Assembly (NCBI GenBank): GCA_964612965.1
Contig: CAZTGB010000001.1
Span: 31,270-95,269 of the forward strand
Origin: CAZTGB01 sp964612965
GTDB taxonomy: Bacteria; Patescibacteriota; Microgenomatia; UBA8517
Direction of reading: 5' to 3'
DNA: 64,000 nt
In this document: positions 18,311-26,456 of the stretch, piece by piece
How positions within the stretch are numbered: position 1 is the stretch's first letter
Layout of the letters: each line of letters begins with the position of its first letter
The notes under the pieces: model-generated
What the model saw: the letters and a program-made list of their open reading frames with translations, nothing else
Database searches by the model: none
Told to the model about the DNA's origin: nothing
Position numbers and translations under genes: made by a program

Positions 18311-20270
18311 GTGCCACCTCTAAAGGCTTGGTTGTAATTAACTTGTCCTCCTCCGGACTTGCAACGACACGAATCGGAGCATGGTGTGGTCCTGCAAAAA
18401 ATATTCCCTCACCAACATTAGCAGCTAGTAGTAATTGCTTCTCGCCCTGCGACAAGTAAAAGACTTCTCCAATTTTATCAATTGCTGCAGGTGACTGTTT
18501 TAGAAGTACTTGCATGGCAGAGTTTGTAACAATTGCCTTCCCAATATCTTGTCCCAAAAAGTCTTCAACATCCTGTGTAATTGTTGTTAAGCCCAGGAAG
18601 TATTTACGTGCCCTTTTAACAACACTCCAAAGGAATTGTGCAGTATCAGGATATCTCATCATGTGCCAGGCCTCATCAACGACTAGGATGCGTTTCTTGA
18701 GGTCTTTTTTGACTCTTGTCCAAATGTAATCAAGGATTATAAACATTGCGATTGGACGCAGGGCATCTTGCAAATCTTTAACAGAAAAAACAGTAAAAGG
18801 ATTTGTAATATTAATGTTTGTTTGCTTATCGAATATTCCAACAAATGATCCCCTTACATATTTTTCAATACGAGCAGCCAAATCCAATGCATCAGGTACT
18901 TCCATTCCAATTAAAGTTTTATAAAGATCCTCCATTAGAGGTGGTTCTTTTCCTTGTGTGTCAGGATCTGTTGTAATTCCTTTGGCTCGGTAAGTCATAA
19001 CCAGTGCCCGGTCAAGGAGGGCATCCTGGGTTGGGGTAATAGCACCCATAATAACCTTAAGAAGTGAATGAAGTGAAAGAATTTTAAGACCTAATTGATT
19101 CTCTCCTTCTTCTCTAATTTGTGCCAAGTCAAAAGGATTAATTTTGCTAGGAGAATTATATGAGAAAGAAATAAATTCTCCACCTACGGCATCTGCTAGT
19201 GTTTTATATTCTGCTTCAGGATCAATTACAATCACCTCAACTCCGGTCATGAGAGATCTTAGAGCTTCCAACTTAACAAAATAGCTTTTTCCAGCTCCAG
19301 AACTAGCAAAAATCGTACAATTCCCATTCTGTAAACTGAATCTGTCAAAAATAATGAAAGATTCATTTTGAGAATTAATTCCATAAAGAACTCCTGTATC
19401 ACTTGAAAGCTCAGTTGAAGTTAGTGGAAAGGTGGTAGCAACAGAGGTCGTATCCATATTGCGTGTTATGGATAATTTATCAAGGCCGAATGGGGCAGTC
19501 GAAAGGAATCCTTCTTCTTGATCAAGTATCGCGTGTTTAGCAACAATTAAGAGTGATCCAAGTTGGGATTCAATTTGACGGGTAACACTATTAAGCTCAT
19601 CAACCGAATTAGCAGGAATTGTTATATAAAAGGAAAATTCATAGAATCTTTCAATTCCTTTTACAAGTTGTTCTTGAAGGCTTCTGGCATCTTCAAGCTT
19701 TGCCTGGGTTGAAGGATCAACTATTTTACCGCGCTCTATATCAGTTGAAATTTCTGCTTCCATCTCAGCAATCTTTCGCCTGAGATCATCAAGGACCGAT
19801 TTTCCATCAACAGGATAGATGTAGAAACAAATATCCAAAGAAGAATCAAAATTAACAACTGGCTCAAGCCATCCTGGGGCTACAAACCTAGGATACCCCG
19901 CAACAAACAAAGTTCTAAAGTAAACATCATTAATTTTTACGTAGTCAAAATCCTCCTCAACAGCTTGAGGGGCAATTACATCAAGCAAATTTTCTCCCTG
20001 TGCAATAGCTTGATTAGGACTAATTACTCTAGGTTTAGTGTCACCCAACTTTTCTTCCGGTTGGTTAGGGGCAGCAGCCCTTTGAGGAATTTTTGAAGTA
20101 GCGCGGTCTACCATTCCGCCAATTAAGTTCTGAAGTCCAGATAATGGGTTTGGAATTTTTTTTATAGACGAGACAACCTCATTATTATTTTGAGGTTGAA
20201 TGGGTGGTGTATTTGGATCCGTGACAGGTGTTGGCGCGGTTGGTATTGTTGTTGATGTTGTAGGTTCCAT
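18279..20270 (-). CDS. virB4: VirB4-type secretion ATPase
   Basis: A 663-residue P-loop ATPase of the VirB4/TraC/TrbE family, which energises type IV secretion and pilus biogenesis. A Pro-rich disordered N-terminus (about 60 residues) is followed by the VirB4 N-domain, Walker A ASSGAGKSYFVK near residue 328, and Walker B KKRILVVDEAWHMM. TTITQDVEDFLGQ and NSAMQVLLKQ also fit the family. The upstream gene encodes a smaller TraC-N-like protein and then PrgI, the usual Gram-positive-type order. Its start is the ATG of repeat copy B. Confidence 0.93.
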   Translation of the reverse strand: MEPTTSTTIPTAPTPVTDPNTPPIQPQNNNEVVSSIKKIPNPLSGLQNLIGGMVDRATSKIPQRAAAPNQPEEKLGDTKPRVISPNQAIAQGENLLDVIAPQAVEEDFDYVKINDVYFRTLFVAGYPRFVAPGWLEPVVNFDSSLDICFYIYPVDGKSVLDDLRRKIAEMEAEISTDIERGKIVDPSTQAKLEDARSLQEQLVKGIERFYEFSFYITIPANSVDELNSVTRQIESQLGSLLIVAKHAILDQEEGFLSTAPFGLDKLSITRNMDTTSVATTFPLTSTELSSDTGVLYGINSQNESFIIFDRFSLQNGNCTIFASSGAGKSYFVKLEALRSLMTGVEVIVIDPEAEYKTLADAVGGEFISFSYNSPSKINPFDLAQIREEGENQLGLKILSLHSLLKVIMGAITPTQDALLDRALVMTYRAKGITTDPDTQGKEPPLMEDLYKTLIGMEVPDALDLAARIEKYVRGSFVGIFDKQTNINITNPFTVFSVKDLQDALRPIAMFIILDYIWTRVKKDLKKRILVVDEAWHMMRYPDTAQFLWSVVKRARKYFLGLTTITQDVEDFLGQDIGKAIVTNSAMQVLLKQSPAAIDKIGEVFYLSQGEKQLLLAANVGEGIFFAGPHHAPIRVVASPEEDKLITTKPLEVAHVNPNAYEAK

Positions 20271-20292
20271 GATATTCTAACAAGCTTTGCTT
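20268..20292 (-). repeat. Stop-to-start spacer element, copy B
   Basis: The minus-strand element AAGCAAAGCTTG then TTAGAATATCATG occupies the whole space between the preceding stop (20296) and the virB4 ATG at 20270. It is identical over 25 bp to copy C at 23023-23047 and differs from copy A by one base. Confidence 0.65.
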
Positions 20293-20295
20293 ATA

Positions 20296-20967
20296 TTATT
20301 TGGCTGTTACTTCAGGCTCTTTTTTAACTGCGGGTCGTTCTGGGTTGTAAAATCTATAAAACAAATCAGTAATTTCAGGAGTTCCAAGCTGTCTCAGTTT
20401 TATACCAACCCTCCCCGCTTGGCGAATTAAATGATCACGTCTGGGGTAAAGTATTATTTTTGCTTTTTTAATAACATAGCTTTTTGCATATGGAAGAGGT
20501 CCTCGCCCCTTTGTAAAACTCTGAAGAGATTTACCCACCCCAAGCTCAAGCGGAGAAAGTGGAATAACCAAAAAAAATCGCTTCCCCAAGATTACCTTCT
20601 TTTTAACAGAATCCCTGATAAATCCCTCATAACTCTCCATAAGTTTCAGAAGAAGTGGTTTTGTAATCTTAGCCTTCTGTTCAGTCAAAAAATTTAAATA
20701 ATTTTTAATATCTTTTCGCTGACTTGTAACCACAATCTGAATAGAAAAAGAAAGTGAATTAATCATTGCAGCATATGCAGCAATGACAGCTGCCTGCTCC
20801 TTTTCGCTTAAAAGTCCAAAGTTAAGGGAAGTGGACTCAAGAACTAGCGCAGCTCCACCATCCTTATAAATAACAATGTCATTTGTAATATCAGCAATCG
20901 GTACATGGCTCTGCGTCGTAGATGTAATTGGTTTATCAGGAACTGAGAGGAATGGTATTTTATACAT
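20296..20967 (-). CDS. TraC/VirB4 N-domain-like component of the secretion locus
   Basis: A soluble protein of about 223 residues that begins MYKIPFLSVPDKP. It contains a segment like the N-terminal domain of VirB4/TraC proteins (VIYKDGGAALVLESTSLNFGL, split here from the following IQIVVTSQRKDI). It has no P-loop. In Gram-positive and CPR loci such a protein often sits between PrgI and VirB4. The ATG at 20967 lies 4 nt after the PrgI stop and is preferred over a GTG at 21003 inside prgI. Confidence 0.7.
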   Translation of the reverse strand: MYKIPFLSVPDKPITSTTQSHVPIADITNDIVIYKDGGAALVLESTSLNFGLLSEKEQAAVIAAYAAMINSLSFSIQIVVTSQRKDIKNYLNFLTEQKAKITKPLLLKLMESYEGFIRDSVKKKVILGKRFFLVIPLSPLELGVGKSLQSFTKGRGPLPYAKSYVIKKAKIILYPRRDHLIRQAGRVGIKLRQLGTPEITDLFYRFYNPERPAVKKEPEVTAK

Positions 20968-20971
20968 GGTT

Positions 20972-21946
20972 TTAAAGGATTTCTGGATGTAAGTTTTTTC
21001 CACTTACAAGAATTGGTGGAATGATGTTTCCTGTTGCTTCAAAAGAAACAGGTGTAAATTCAAACCCATCCTTTTCAGTCACAATTTCGTACCTTCCGCT
21101 TTCAAGTGGTGTAACAATCACGAAATGTCCCAGTTTGTTACTTCGAAGCGCCCGAACCGGCCGCCCCGCCGTATCTCGTATCTCCATAATAGCCCCCTCA
21201 ACAATTTTCCTTTCCTGATCAATCACTTGCCCCACTGCAATATTTGGGATGGATGGTGGATTTGGAGGAGCTGCCATCGGAGAGAAAATTGCTTGATGAG
21301 TTGAAACAAATTCATTTCCAGCAATAACCGGATTAACTTGAGAAGAAGTAAAACTCTGTGTAAGGGGCGTGTCCATCTTTCTCTCTTCAACTACAAGTTT
21401 AGGTTTAACTTCTTGAACAACTTTTACAGGTGCAACAACTGGAATTTGCACAGGCTGAGGTGGAGTCGGAATCACTGGAGCAATTGCAATCGGAGGCGGT
21501 GGGGACGATGTAATGTTTGAAAAAATGCCGCCTAATGCAGAAAGAAATCCTTTTTCAGTTTGTTCCAGTTTATCAAGTGGGGAAGCAGCCGTTGTCTTTG
21601 GTAAATTAACTTCCGTAATAACAGCTTCTACTTCATCTTGAAATATCTTTTCAGGTGTAGTTGTTTTTTTCCAGTAATAAAGAGTAGGAGAATAAATTGC
21701 ACGAAAGAATGCAAATATCCATTTTTCAAGAGGGCGCTCTTCAAGAGGCAAAAAGGCCAAAGCAACCCCTAAAATTCCAGAAACAATAGCAAATGGCCAT
21801 TTAATAATAGGAAGAAGTGGAGAAGAGTAAAACAAAAGTCCAACCAAAAGTCCTCCGGCAAGTTGAAAAAATTGTTTAAGAGTCATATCTCCAACAAGCC
21901 TAAATTGGTATGAGGATATCTGTTGTGGTATAGGATGTTGTTCCAT
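20972..21946 (-). CDS. PrgI family (VirB3-like) protein with C-terminal carboxypeptidase-regulatory-like domain
   Basis: The first 95 residues or so match the PrgI family: a short soluble start, two membrane helices (FFQLAGGLLVGLLFYS and PFAIVSGILGVALAFLP), then PLEKWIFAFFRAIYSPTLYYW. PrgI is the VirB3-like membrane partner of VirB4. After a Pro/Val-rich linker a C-terminal beta domain (DTAGRPVRALRSNKLGHF, then SGRYEIVTEKDGFEF) resembles the carboxypeptidase regulatory or CNA-B-like fold. The domain addition is distinctive. It is the first gene of the virB4 operon. Confidence 0.85.
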   Translation of the reverse strand: MEQHPIPQQISSYQFRLVGDMTLKQFFQLAGGLLVGLLFYSSPLLPIIKWPFAIVSGILGVALAFLPLEERPLEKWIFAFFRAIYSPTLYYWKKTTTPEKIFQDEVEAVITEVNLPKTTAASPLDKLEQTEKGFLSALGGIFSNITSSPPPPIAIAPVIPTPPQPVQIPVVAPVKVVQEVKPKLVVEERKMDTPLTQSFTSSQVNPVIAGNEFVSTHQAIFSPMAAPPNPPSIPNIAVGQVIDQERKIVEGAIMEIRDTAGRPVRALRSNKLGHFVIVTPLESGRYEIVTEKDGFEFTPVSFEATGNIIPPILVSGKNLHPEIL

Positions 21947-22058
21947 TTGGACAGGTTTTATATATTACTTGGCTATTTAAGAATATTCCGTGAAGTGTCT
22001 AATTCAAGTAGTTCCCTTTTTCACAAGCACCTCTTGTTTAAATGGTGTACAATAAACT

Positions 22059-22307
22059 ATGAAGAAGAATCTAAAAGTATTGGAATATAATGCGGTTTTT
22101 ACCTCTGAAGAAGATGGGGGTTTTTCAGTAAGTGTGCCTGGTCTCCCTGGATGTTTTTCAGAAGGAGACACCTTTGAAGAAGCCCAAAAAAAAATAAAGG
22201 AAGCAATAGAACTTTATTTGGAACCAAATTCTAAAGAAGATCCTATTTATGCGATAGACCCAAGAAGTCAGTTTATGGCTCCCGTTAGGATTTCATTAAG
22301 TATATAA
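22059..22307 (+). CDS. hicB: HicB family antitoxin
   Basis: An 82-residue antitoxin with the HicB partial RNase H-like fold: YNAVFTSEEDGGFSVSVPGL, then PGCFSEGDTFEEAQKKIKEA. HicB neutralises HicA and usually represses the operon. The order hicB-hicA and the TAA-ATG junction mean tight coupling. A TACAAT box at 22048-22053, 5 nt before the ATG, suggests a leaderless mRNA. No separate DNA-binding tail is obvious. Confidence 0.9.
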   Translation: MKKNLKVLEYNAVFTSEEDGGFSVSVPGLPGCFSEGDTFEEAQKKIKEAIELYLEPNSKEDPIYAIDPRSQFMAPVRISLSI

Positions 22308-22514
22308 ATGCCCAAACTGCCCCAAATCTCTGGTTGGAAGGTCGTTAAATTACTTCAAAAAGACGGATGGGAACAAATAAGTCAAAGAGGAAGCCACATA
22401 AAACTTTCGAAAAATTCTGACTTGGGAAAAGTTTTAGTCATAGTCCCACAACACAAAGTTTTAAAGAAAGGAACCCTTTCAAATATCCTCAAAATGTCAA
22501 ATTTGAAAATTTAA
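22308..22514 (+). CDS. hicA: HicA family mRNA interferase toxin
   Basis: A 68-residue toxin with a double-stranded-RNA-binding-like fold. It carries SGWKVVKLLQKDGW and the catalytic-His segment QRGSHIKLSK, then VPQHKVLKKGTLSNILK. HicA cuts mRNA when HicB is lost. It starts directly after the hicB stop. The pair is intact and lies inside the secretion locus as cargo. Confidence 0.9.
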   Translation: MPKLPQISGWKVVKLLQKDGWEQISQRGSHIKLSKNSDLGKVLVIVPQHKVLKKGTLSNILKMSNLKI

Positions 22515-22530
22515 CACCTTCACAATTTAA

Positions 22531-22681
22531 AGCGGAGCGGGAGAGATTCGGACTCTCATTCTGGGTTTATTAATATAGCTCCACCCCTTACTAGTCCTAC
22601 AGCATCTATATTAGTCAGTATCTAAAATACGCCAGGTGTTCCCAAACGTGGCACACTAGACATCTTTCACTATAGCTCCTG
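22531..22681 (-). other. Structured non-coding stretch with a tRNA T-arm-like hairpin
   Basis: This 150-bp stretch has no ORF but several helices. On the minus strand the 3' end reads like a tRNA end: GAGAG, loop TCCGAAT, CTCTC, then CCGCTCC. GGAGC occurs at both 22680 and 22582 and could pair with GCTCC. GCCA and TGGC enclose a further hairpin. I could not fit a complete tRNA, nor group I intron P7 sequences. It could be a decayed tRNA, a recombination remnant or an unknown RNA. Confidence 0.25.
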
Positions 22682-22727
22682 TTTAATTGTATCAGGTTTT
22701 TGTAACATTTTGTGTTAAAATACGAGC

Positions 22728-23018
22728 ATGTCAGACTTTAATTTAGACGAATTTAAAAAGACGGTTTTTAAGTATATTGACCCAAAAAGTTCAAAAGTAT
22801 TTATTTTTGGCTCAAGAGCCACAGGAACAAACAGAAAGTTTAGTGATATTGATTTAGGTATAGAGCCGAAATCAGAGCTTCCAATTATGACCAAGATTGA
22901 CTTGGAAGATGAGTTTGATCAGTCAGACCTTCCTTACAGGGTAGATATTGTAGATTTTAATAATGTTTCTGAAAACTTTAAGAAAGTTGCAATGAAAAAG
23001 GTTTTGTATTTAAATTAA
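22728..23018 (+). CDS. Minimal nucleotidyltransferase (MNT) antitoxin
   Basis: A 96-residue MNT-family protein. The polymerase-beta motif GSX10DXD is exact (GSRATGTNRKFSDID), and a third acidic position is in RVDIVDF. In HEPN/MNT systems this enzyme inactivates the partner HEPN toxin by AMP transfer to a Tyr. Its partner follows after the 25-bp repeat element. A TAAAAT box lies 6 nt before the ATG. Confidence 0.88.
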   Translation: MSDFNLDEFKKTVFKYIDPKSSKVFIFGSRATGTNRKFSDIDLGIEPKSELPIMTKIDLEDEFDQSDLPYRVDIVDFNNVSENFKKVAMKKVLYLN

Positions 23019-23022
23019 AAAT

Positions 23023-23047
23023 AAGCAAAGCTTGTTAGAATATCATG
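23023..23047 (+). repeat. Stop-to-start spacer element, copy C
   Basis: AAGCAAAGCTTG followed by TTAGAATATCATG fills the gap between the MNT stop (23018) and the HEPN ATG (23045). It is identical to copy B although the genes are unrelated. A weak hairpin, AGCAA with TTGTT, can form. Confidence 0.65.
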
Positions 23048-23428
23048 ACAAAAGGACAATCTTTAAATGAAGAATTATCAAAAGCTCTTGAAAGGCTTAA
23101 TGAAGCTTTAAACTTGCCATCCGAAAATGTAATTAATCAAGACGCTTCAATTCAAAGGTTTGAATTCACCTTTGAGCTTGCTTGGAAATTAATGCAAGAA
23201 GTTTTAATTGAAAATCGGGTTGACACTTCAAGGGGAGTAAAAACAATAATTAGAGATTCAGCAAATCTAGGATTGATTGATAATCCAGAAGACTGGCTCA
23301 AATTTTTAGAAGATAGGAATATTACAGCCCATACATGCAAAGAAGAAGACACAAGAAAAATATATGAAGACCTTAAAGACTTCCCCCCTTTAGTTAATAA
23401 ACTTCTTGATAAAGTTAAAGACTTTTAA
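23045..23428 (+). CDS. HEPN-domain toxin (HI0074-like nucleotidyltransferase substrate-binding protein)
   Basis: A 127-residue all-helical protein of the HEPN superfamily, HI0074 branch (FEFTFELAWKLMQEVL, then SANLGLIDNPEDWLKFLEDR). The RNase motif RX4H is intact as RNITAH, so an active RNA-cutting toxin is plausible. It is paired with the MNT gene upstream, the standard HEPN/MNT toxin-antitoxin layout. Its start is the ATG closing repeat copy C. Confidence 0.87.
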   Translation: MTKGQSLNEELSKALERLNEALNLPSENVINQDASIQRFEFTFELAWKLMQEVLIENRVDTSRGVKTIIRDSANLGLIDNPEDWLKFLEDRNITAHTCKEEDTRKIYEDLKDFPPLVNKLLDKVKDF

Positions 23429-23587
23429 TACCTAATTCAGATTACAGTGTGAACGATACTTGGCAATATGTGCCCCTTTTCACAAGAGGACTTACCCTAT
23501 AATATTGATTTTTCTTATGTTTTATAGTAGTATTCTGACGCAACTTAACAAATTTGGCAAGCCATGAAAAGAAAGGAGTAAGGCAAT

Positions 23588-23962
23588 ATGGACAGTGATT
23601 GGAAAGCGAAAGTGGATAAAAAAATCGAAAAGGATAGAGAGAAGAAAAAAAAGAAGCAAGATCAAGTTGAAAAAGAGGCAAAAGATAAAGAAAGGAGAGA
23701 ATACGATACAAATCTTAGAAAGTTGCAACGGAAATTTTCTTGTCATGTGTGTGGTAAATCCGCGACAAGACCAGGTGAAGCAACTATCGATGTCGGTGAC
23801 TATAAACCGAGAGAGACTGTTGACGACTGGATACTACCTGGAGATTTGAGTAAGTGCACGATCTGTCATAAATGGACATGTAAAGAACATATTCATAAAG
23901 ACATTTGCCAAAAATGTGGTAACAAACTTGATAAACCATGGTGGTTGCGCTGGTTAATTTAA
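23588..23962 (+). CDS. Putative zinc-binding protein with basic coiled-coil N-terminus
   Basis: A 124-residue protein I cannot assign. Residues 1-45 are Lys/Glu-rich and form a likely coiled coil. The rest has Cys pairs CHVC, CTIC, CKEH and CQKC, consistent with one or two zinc sites of FYVE/RING-like spacing. The start has a good Shine-Dalgarno (AGGAG) about 8 nt upstream. A clear terminator follows. It belongs to the cargo block inside the secretion locus. Confidence 0.6.
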   Translation: MDSDWKAKVDKKIEKDREKKKKKQDQVEKEAKDKERREYDTNLRKLQRKFSCHVCGKSATRPGEATIDVGDYKPRETVDDWILPGDLSKCTICHKWTCKEHIHKDICQKCGNKLDKPWWLRWLI

Positions 23963-23978
23963 GTTGCTTGGGGGTTAT

Positions 23979-24027
23979 AGACCGCTGATGTTGCAGAAAT
24001 TTGCAAATAAAGCGGTCTTTATTTTTG
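23979..24027 (+). terminator. Rho-independent terminator after the zinc-protein gene
   Basis: An 8-bp stem AGACCGCT (23979-23986) with AGCGGTCT (24011-24018) is followed by TTATTTTTG. The loop is 24 nt. Confidence 0.75.
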
Positions 24028-24127
24028 TTTGAATCAAATTAGCTAAACCATTAACTTGAACATGATGTTATTTTAGAAAATGTCATAACGGCGTTGACAA
24101 TAAAAAATTGCCCGTGTCCTCGAATGC

Positions 24128-24136
24128 TGATATAAT
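24128..24136 (+). promoter_or_regulatory. Extended -10 promoter, probably leaderless
   Basis: TGATATAAT ends 7 nt before the ATG at 24144. TTGCCC at 24108-24113 has the right 17-bp spacing to TATAAT for a -35. The predicted start of transcription coincides with the ATG. Confidence 0.6.
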
Positions 24137-24143
24137 TTCGGCT

Positions 24144-26456
24144 ATGGCAAACGAACCGGGTGAGTCAGAAAGACCAAAAATTATTATTAATGCTAAAGGA
24201 GAAGTGAAAGCCGTGTCGCCTCTTAATGAAGAACCACCCAAAGAAAGTCAAGCTGGAGCCGAAAAGAAAAAGGATCAAACGCAAAAACCTGTTGATGTAG
24301 AGAATCCTTATAAAGAGGGTGCAGAGGCCGCTGTAGCAGGCATGGTTGGATACGGAATAAACGAACTCATTGATTATATTAGAGAAAGAACGGGCAATAA
24401 AGAGACATCTCAAAAAAAGGAAGAATCTGTAGATAGACTTAATTTTTCAGAGGTAGAAAGTAAGTTAGTCAGTAAAAACACTTCAGACGAAGAAAAAGGT
24501 CAACTTTTAAAAAGACGAAGCCATTTAATCGATGGGTTTTTAGGTGTTGATAACGGCCTGTTCGTTAGAGAGATGAGAGAGAGAGTGGAAAAAATTGTAG
24601 GAGAAAATGATTGGGACACGCTTCACCCAGCCTTATATAAATATGCTAAAGATATAGAAAATAATCTACAGGGGAGAGGAGACATTCCGAAAGAATTGGA
24701 CGGCATTGCAATGGCAGCAGTTGAATATGAAGCCCATAGAGCGCTAATTGCAGGTTTACAACATCAGAGAAGTGGAATGAGTGAAAGAGCATTCAAAGAT
24801 TGGATTAGAAACAAAAAGAAGAGCCAATATACAGTAGAAGAATTAAATAAAATAAAAGAAATTGCCGATAGAGGTTTTGTCAAACTTATACCAAATCCAC
24901 CAGAGGAATTTGTTGGTAGATCGATTTTAGTTCAGACAGAAAGTGTTCAACAAATACAAAATGAGATGGAAAGAGAAGTAGCAACACTAAGAGAACAAGT
25001 AGCTGCCTTGACAAAGATTCTCGAAGATCCCAAAAGTGCAAGATCTGGAGAGCCTTCTTTTTCTGGGTCAGGAGGTATTGAGGATTATTTAAAAAGACAA
25101 ACAGAAATAACCCAAAGGCTCTTGCGAAAACTTGAAGGAGCCGATCCAGATGATGAGATGCAAAGATGGGTCGATGTAGAATTTGATCAGGAGTTTTATA
25201 CTAGATTCACTCCGAACCAGGAACCAAGATTTTACACACTTTTACGTACTGAAGAGCGACGAGAATGGAATGCTAGGTGGCAATTAGCGCGAGCAGCATT
25301 TTTTAAGAAAAACACCGCGTCGTTCCCAGAAAAAGCTAAGGAAAATTCCGATTTAACAGGTCTAAGCCAAGAAATGCAGGAGACTCTATATAATCATGAA
25401 GGCGTTCGACAGATGTTAGAAAGATATGTAGAAGTACTTACAAATCCAGATCCTTTAATCGGAAATAGATTTTGGGAATGCAAAGATCAAAAAGAGTTTG
25501 AGGCTTTCAGAAGCGAATTGAGAGAAGAGATCTTTGGTGATTCAGATTCATTAAAAAGTAAAGAAGCAGACGCAATAGGTTGGAATTTAATTTATGTTTA
25601 CAATCTGGTTGAATCTCTTGATAGCCGCTATTCCATATCAGGGTCAAGACATGGAGACCTTCCCTCTCACATGATAGCCGATGAATACAGAACTACACTT
25701 CATCCACAAGAAAGAGCGGAAACAAAATGGGCAGCACATCATTACACATGGGGAGCTTTTGGATCCTGGGGTGTGACACAACTTGCCAATGTTGAAAAAC
25801 GAAAGAATTATACGGGGAAAGATGGATGGATTTTTTCACCCGCCCCAAACCCTTCATTTTATTGGGAAGCGAGATGGACAAATCAAAGAACAGAAAAAGG
25901 CGGCAAAAAATTAGAAGTTTTTGTTCCAGAATGCTATCCTACTTCCCAAGCCGGCAGTTTTCTTGAAGAAACAACCGTTGTAACACCTTCTTCTTCGGGT
26001 GGAAAAAGCCTACTTGATTATTTAATAGACAAAGAAGAAATACCATGGGAAGAGGTGGCAAATGATGCTTCTGCGATTTATGTTTTTGGTAAATTTAACA
26101 AGTCAGTTACTATGCTAGATTATTTCAATCCAGGATCCCGACCTACATACCCACCACTTGAAGAAAAACCGAGTGCTCCTTGGGCGAGAGAATGGGCAAC
26201 TCCTGTTAAAGAATTATTCGAAAGACTGAAACCAGGTAAAACAATTGACAAACTAAGAAAAAGTAGAAAAACTTATCAAACACTCCATAATTTTAAAATA
26301 TGGTTAGTATACGCTCAAAAAGGAGGTTTAATGGCTGTTAATTCAAGTAAGCCCAGACTTAAAATTCCCTTGACAGATAGGATGGTTTTACGAGGAGCGT
26401 TAAGACACGGTCAAGTTAGGTATCTAAATTTTCTTGAAAGCTTAAGAATTAGATAG
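24144..26456 (+). CDS. Large protein of unknown function (about 771 aa)
   Basis: No family is recognised. The first 85 residues are charged and disordered (Lys/Glu/Pro), followed by a glycine/alanine segment (AAVAGMVGYGINEL) that may be a weak helix. A helical, charged middle part follows with a coiled coil around NEMEREVATLREQVAALTKI. The C-terminal half is rich in Trp and Tyr (WAREWATPVKELFERL, KIWLVYAQKGG). No signal peptide is seen, so it is probably cytoplasmic. The leaderless-type promoter fixes the start at 24144. It converges with the virB6-like gene with no gap. Confidence 0.6.
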   Translation: MANEPGESERPKIIINAKGEVKAVSPLNEEPPKESQAGAEKKKDQTQKPVDVENPYKEGAEAAVAGMVGYGINELIDYIRERTGNKETSQKKEESVDRLNFSEVESKLVSKNTSDEEKGQLLKRRSHLIDGFLGVDNGLFVREMRERVEKIVGENDWDTLHPALYKYAKDIENNLQGRGDIPKELDGIAMAAVEYEAHRALIAGLQHQRSGMSERAFKDWIRNKKKSQYTVEELNKIKEIADRGFVKLIPNPPEEFVGRSILVQTESVQQIQNEMEREVATLREQVAALTKILEDPKSARSGEPSFSGSGGIEDYLKRQTEITQRLLRKLEGADPDDEMQRWVDVEFDQEFYTRFTPNQEPRFYTLLRTEERREWNARWQLARAAFFKKNTASFPEKAKENSDLTGLSQEMQETLYNHEGVRQMLERYVEVLTNPDPLIGNRFWECKDQKEFEAFRSELREEIFGDSDSLKSKEADAIGWNLIYVYNLVESLDSRYSISGSRHGDLPSHMIADEYRTTLHPQERAETKWAAHHYTWGAFGSWGVTQLANVEKRKNYTGKDGWIFSPAPNPSFYWEARWTNQRTEKGGKKLEVFVPECYPTSQAGSFLEETTVVTPSSSGGKSLLDYLIDKEEIPWEEVANDASAIYVFGKFNKSVTMLDYFNPGSRPTYPPLEEKPSAPWAREWATPVKELFERLKPGKTIDKLRKSRKTYQTLHNFKIWLVYAQKGGLMAVNSSKPRLKIPLTDRMVLRGALRHGQVRYLNFLESLRIR

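Noticed and set aside
22013..23489. TTTTCACAAG on both sides of the HicBA/MNT-HEPN block, as possible insertion-site duplication
   Set aside because: Only 10 bp shared in A+T-rich sequence, and the outer bases differ; not enough support.
24094..24099. TTGACA as the -35 of the 24144 gene
   Set aside because: It is 31 bp from TATAAT, too far; TTGCCC at 24108 fits the 17-bp spacing.
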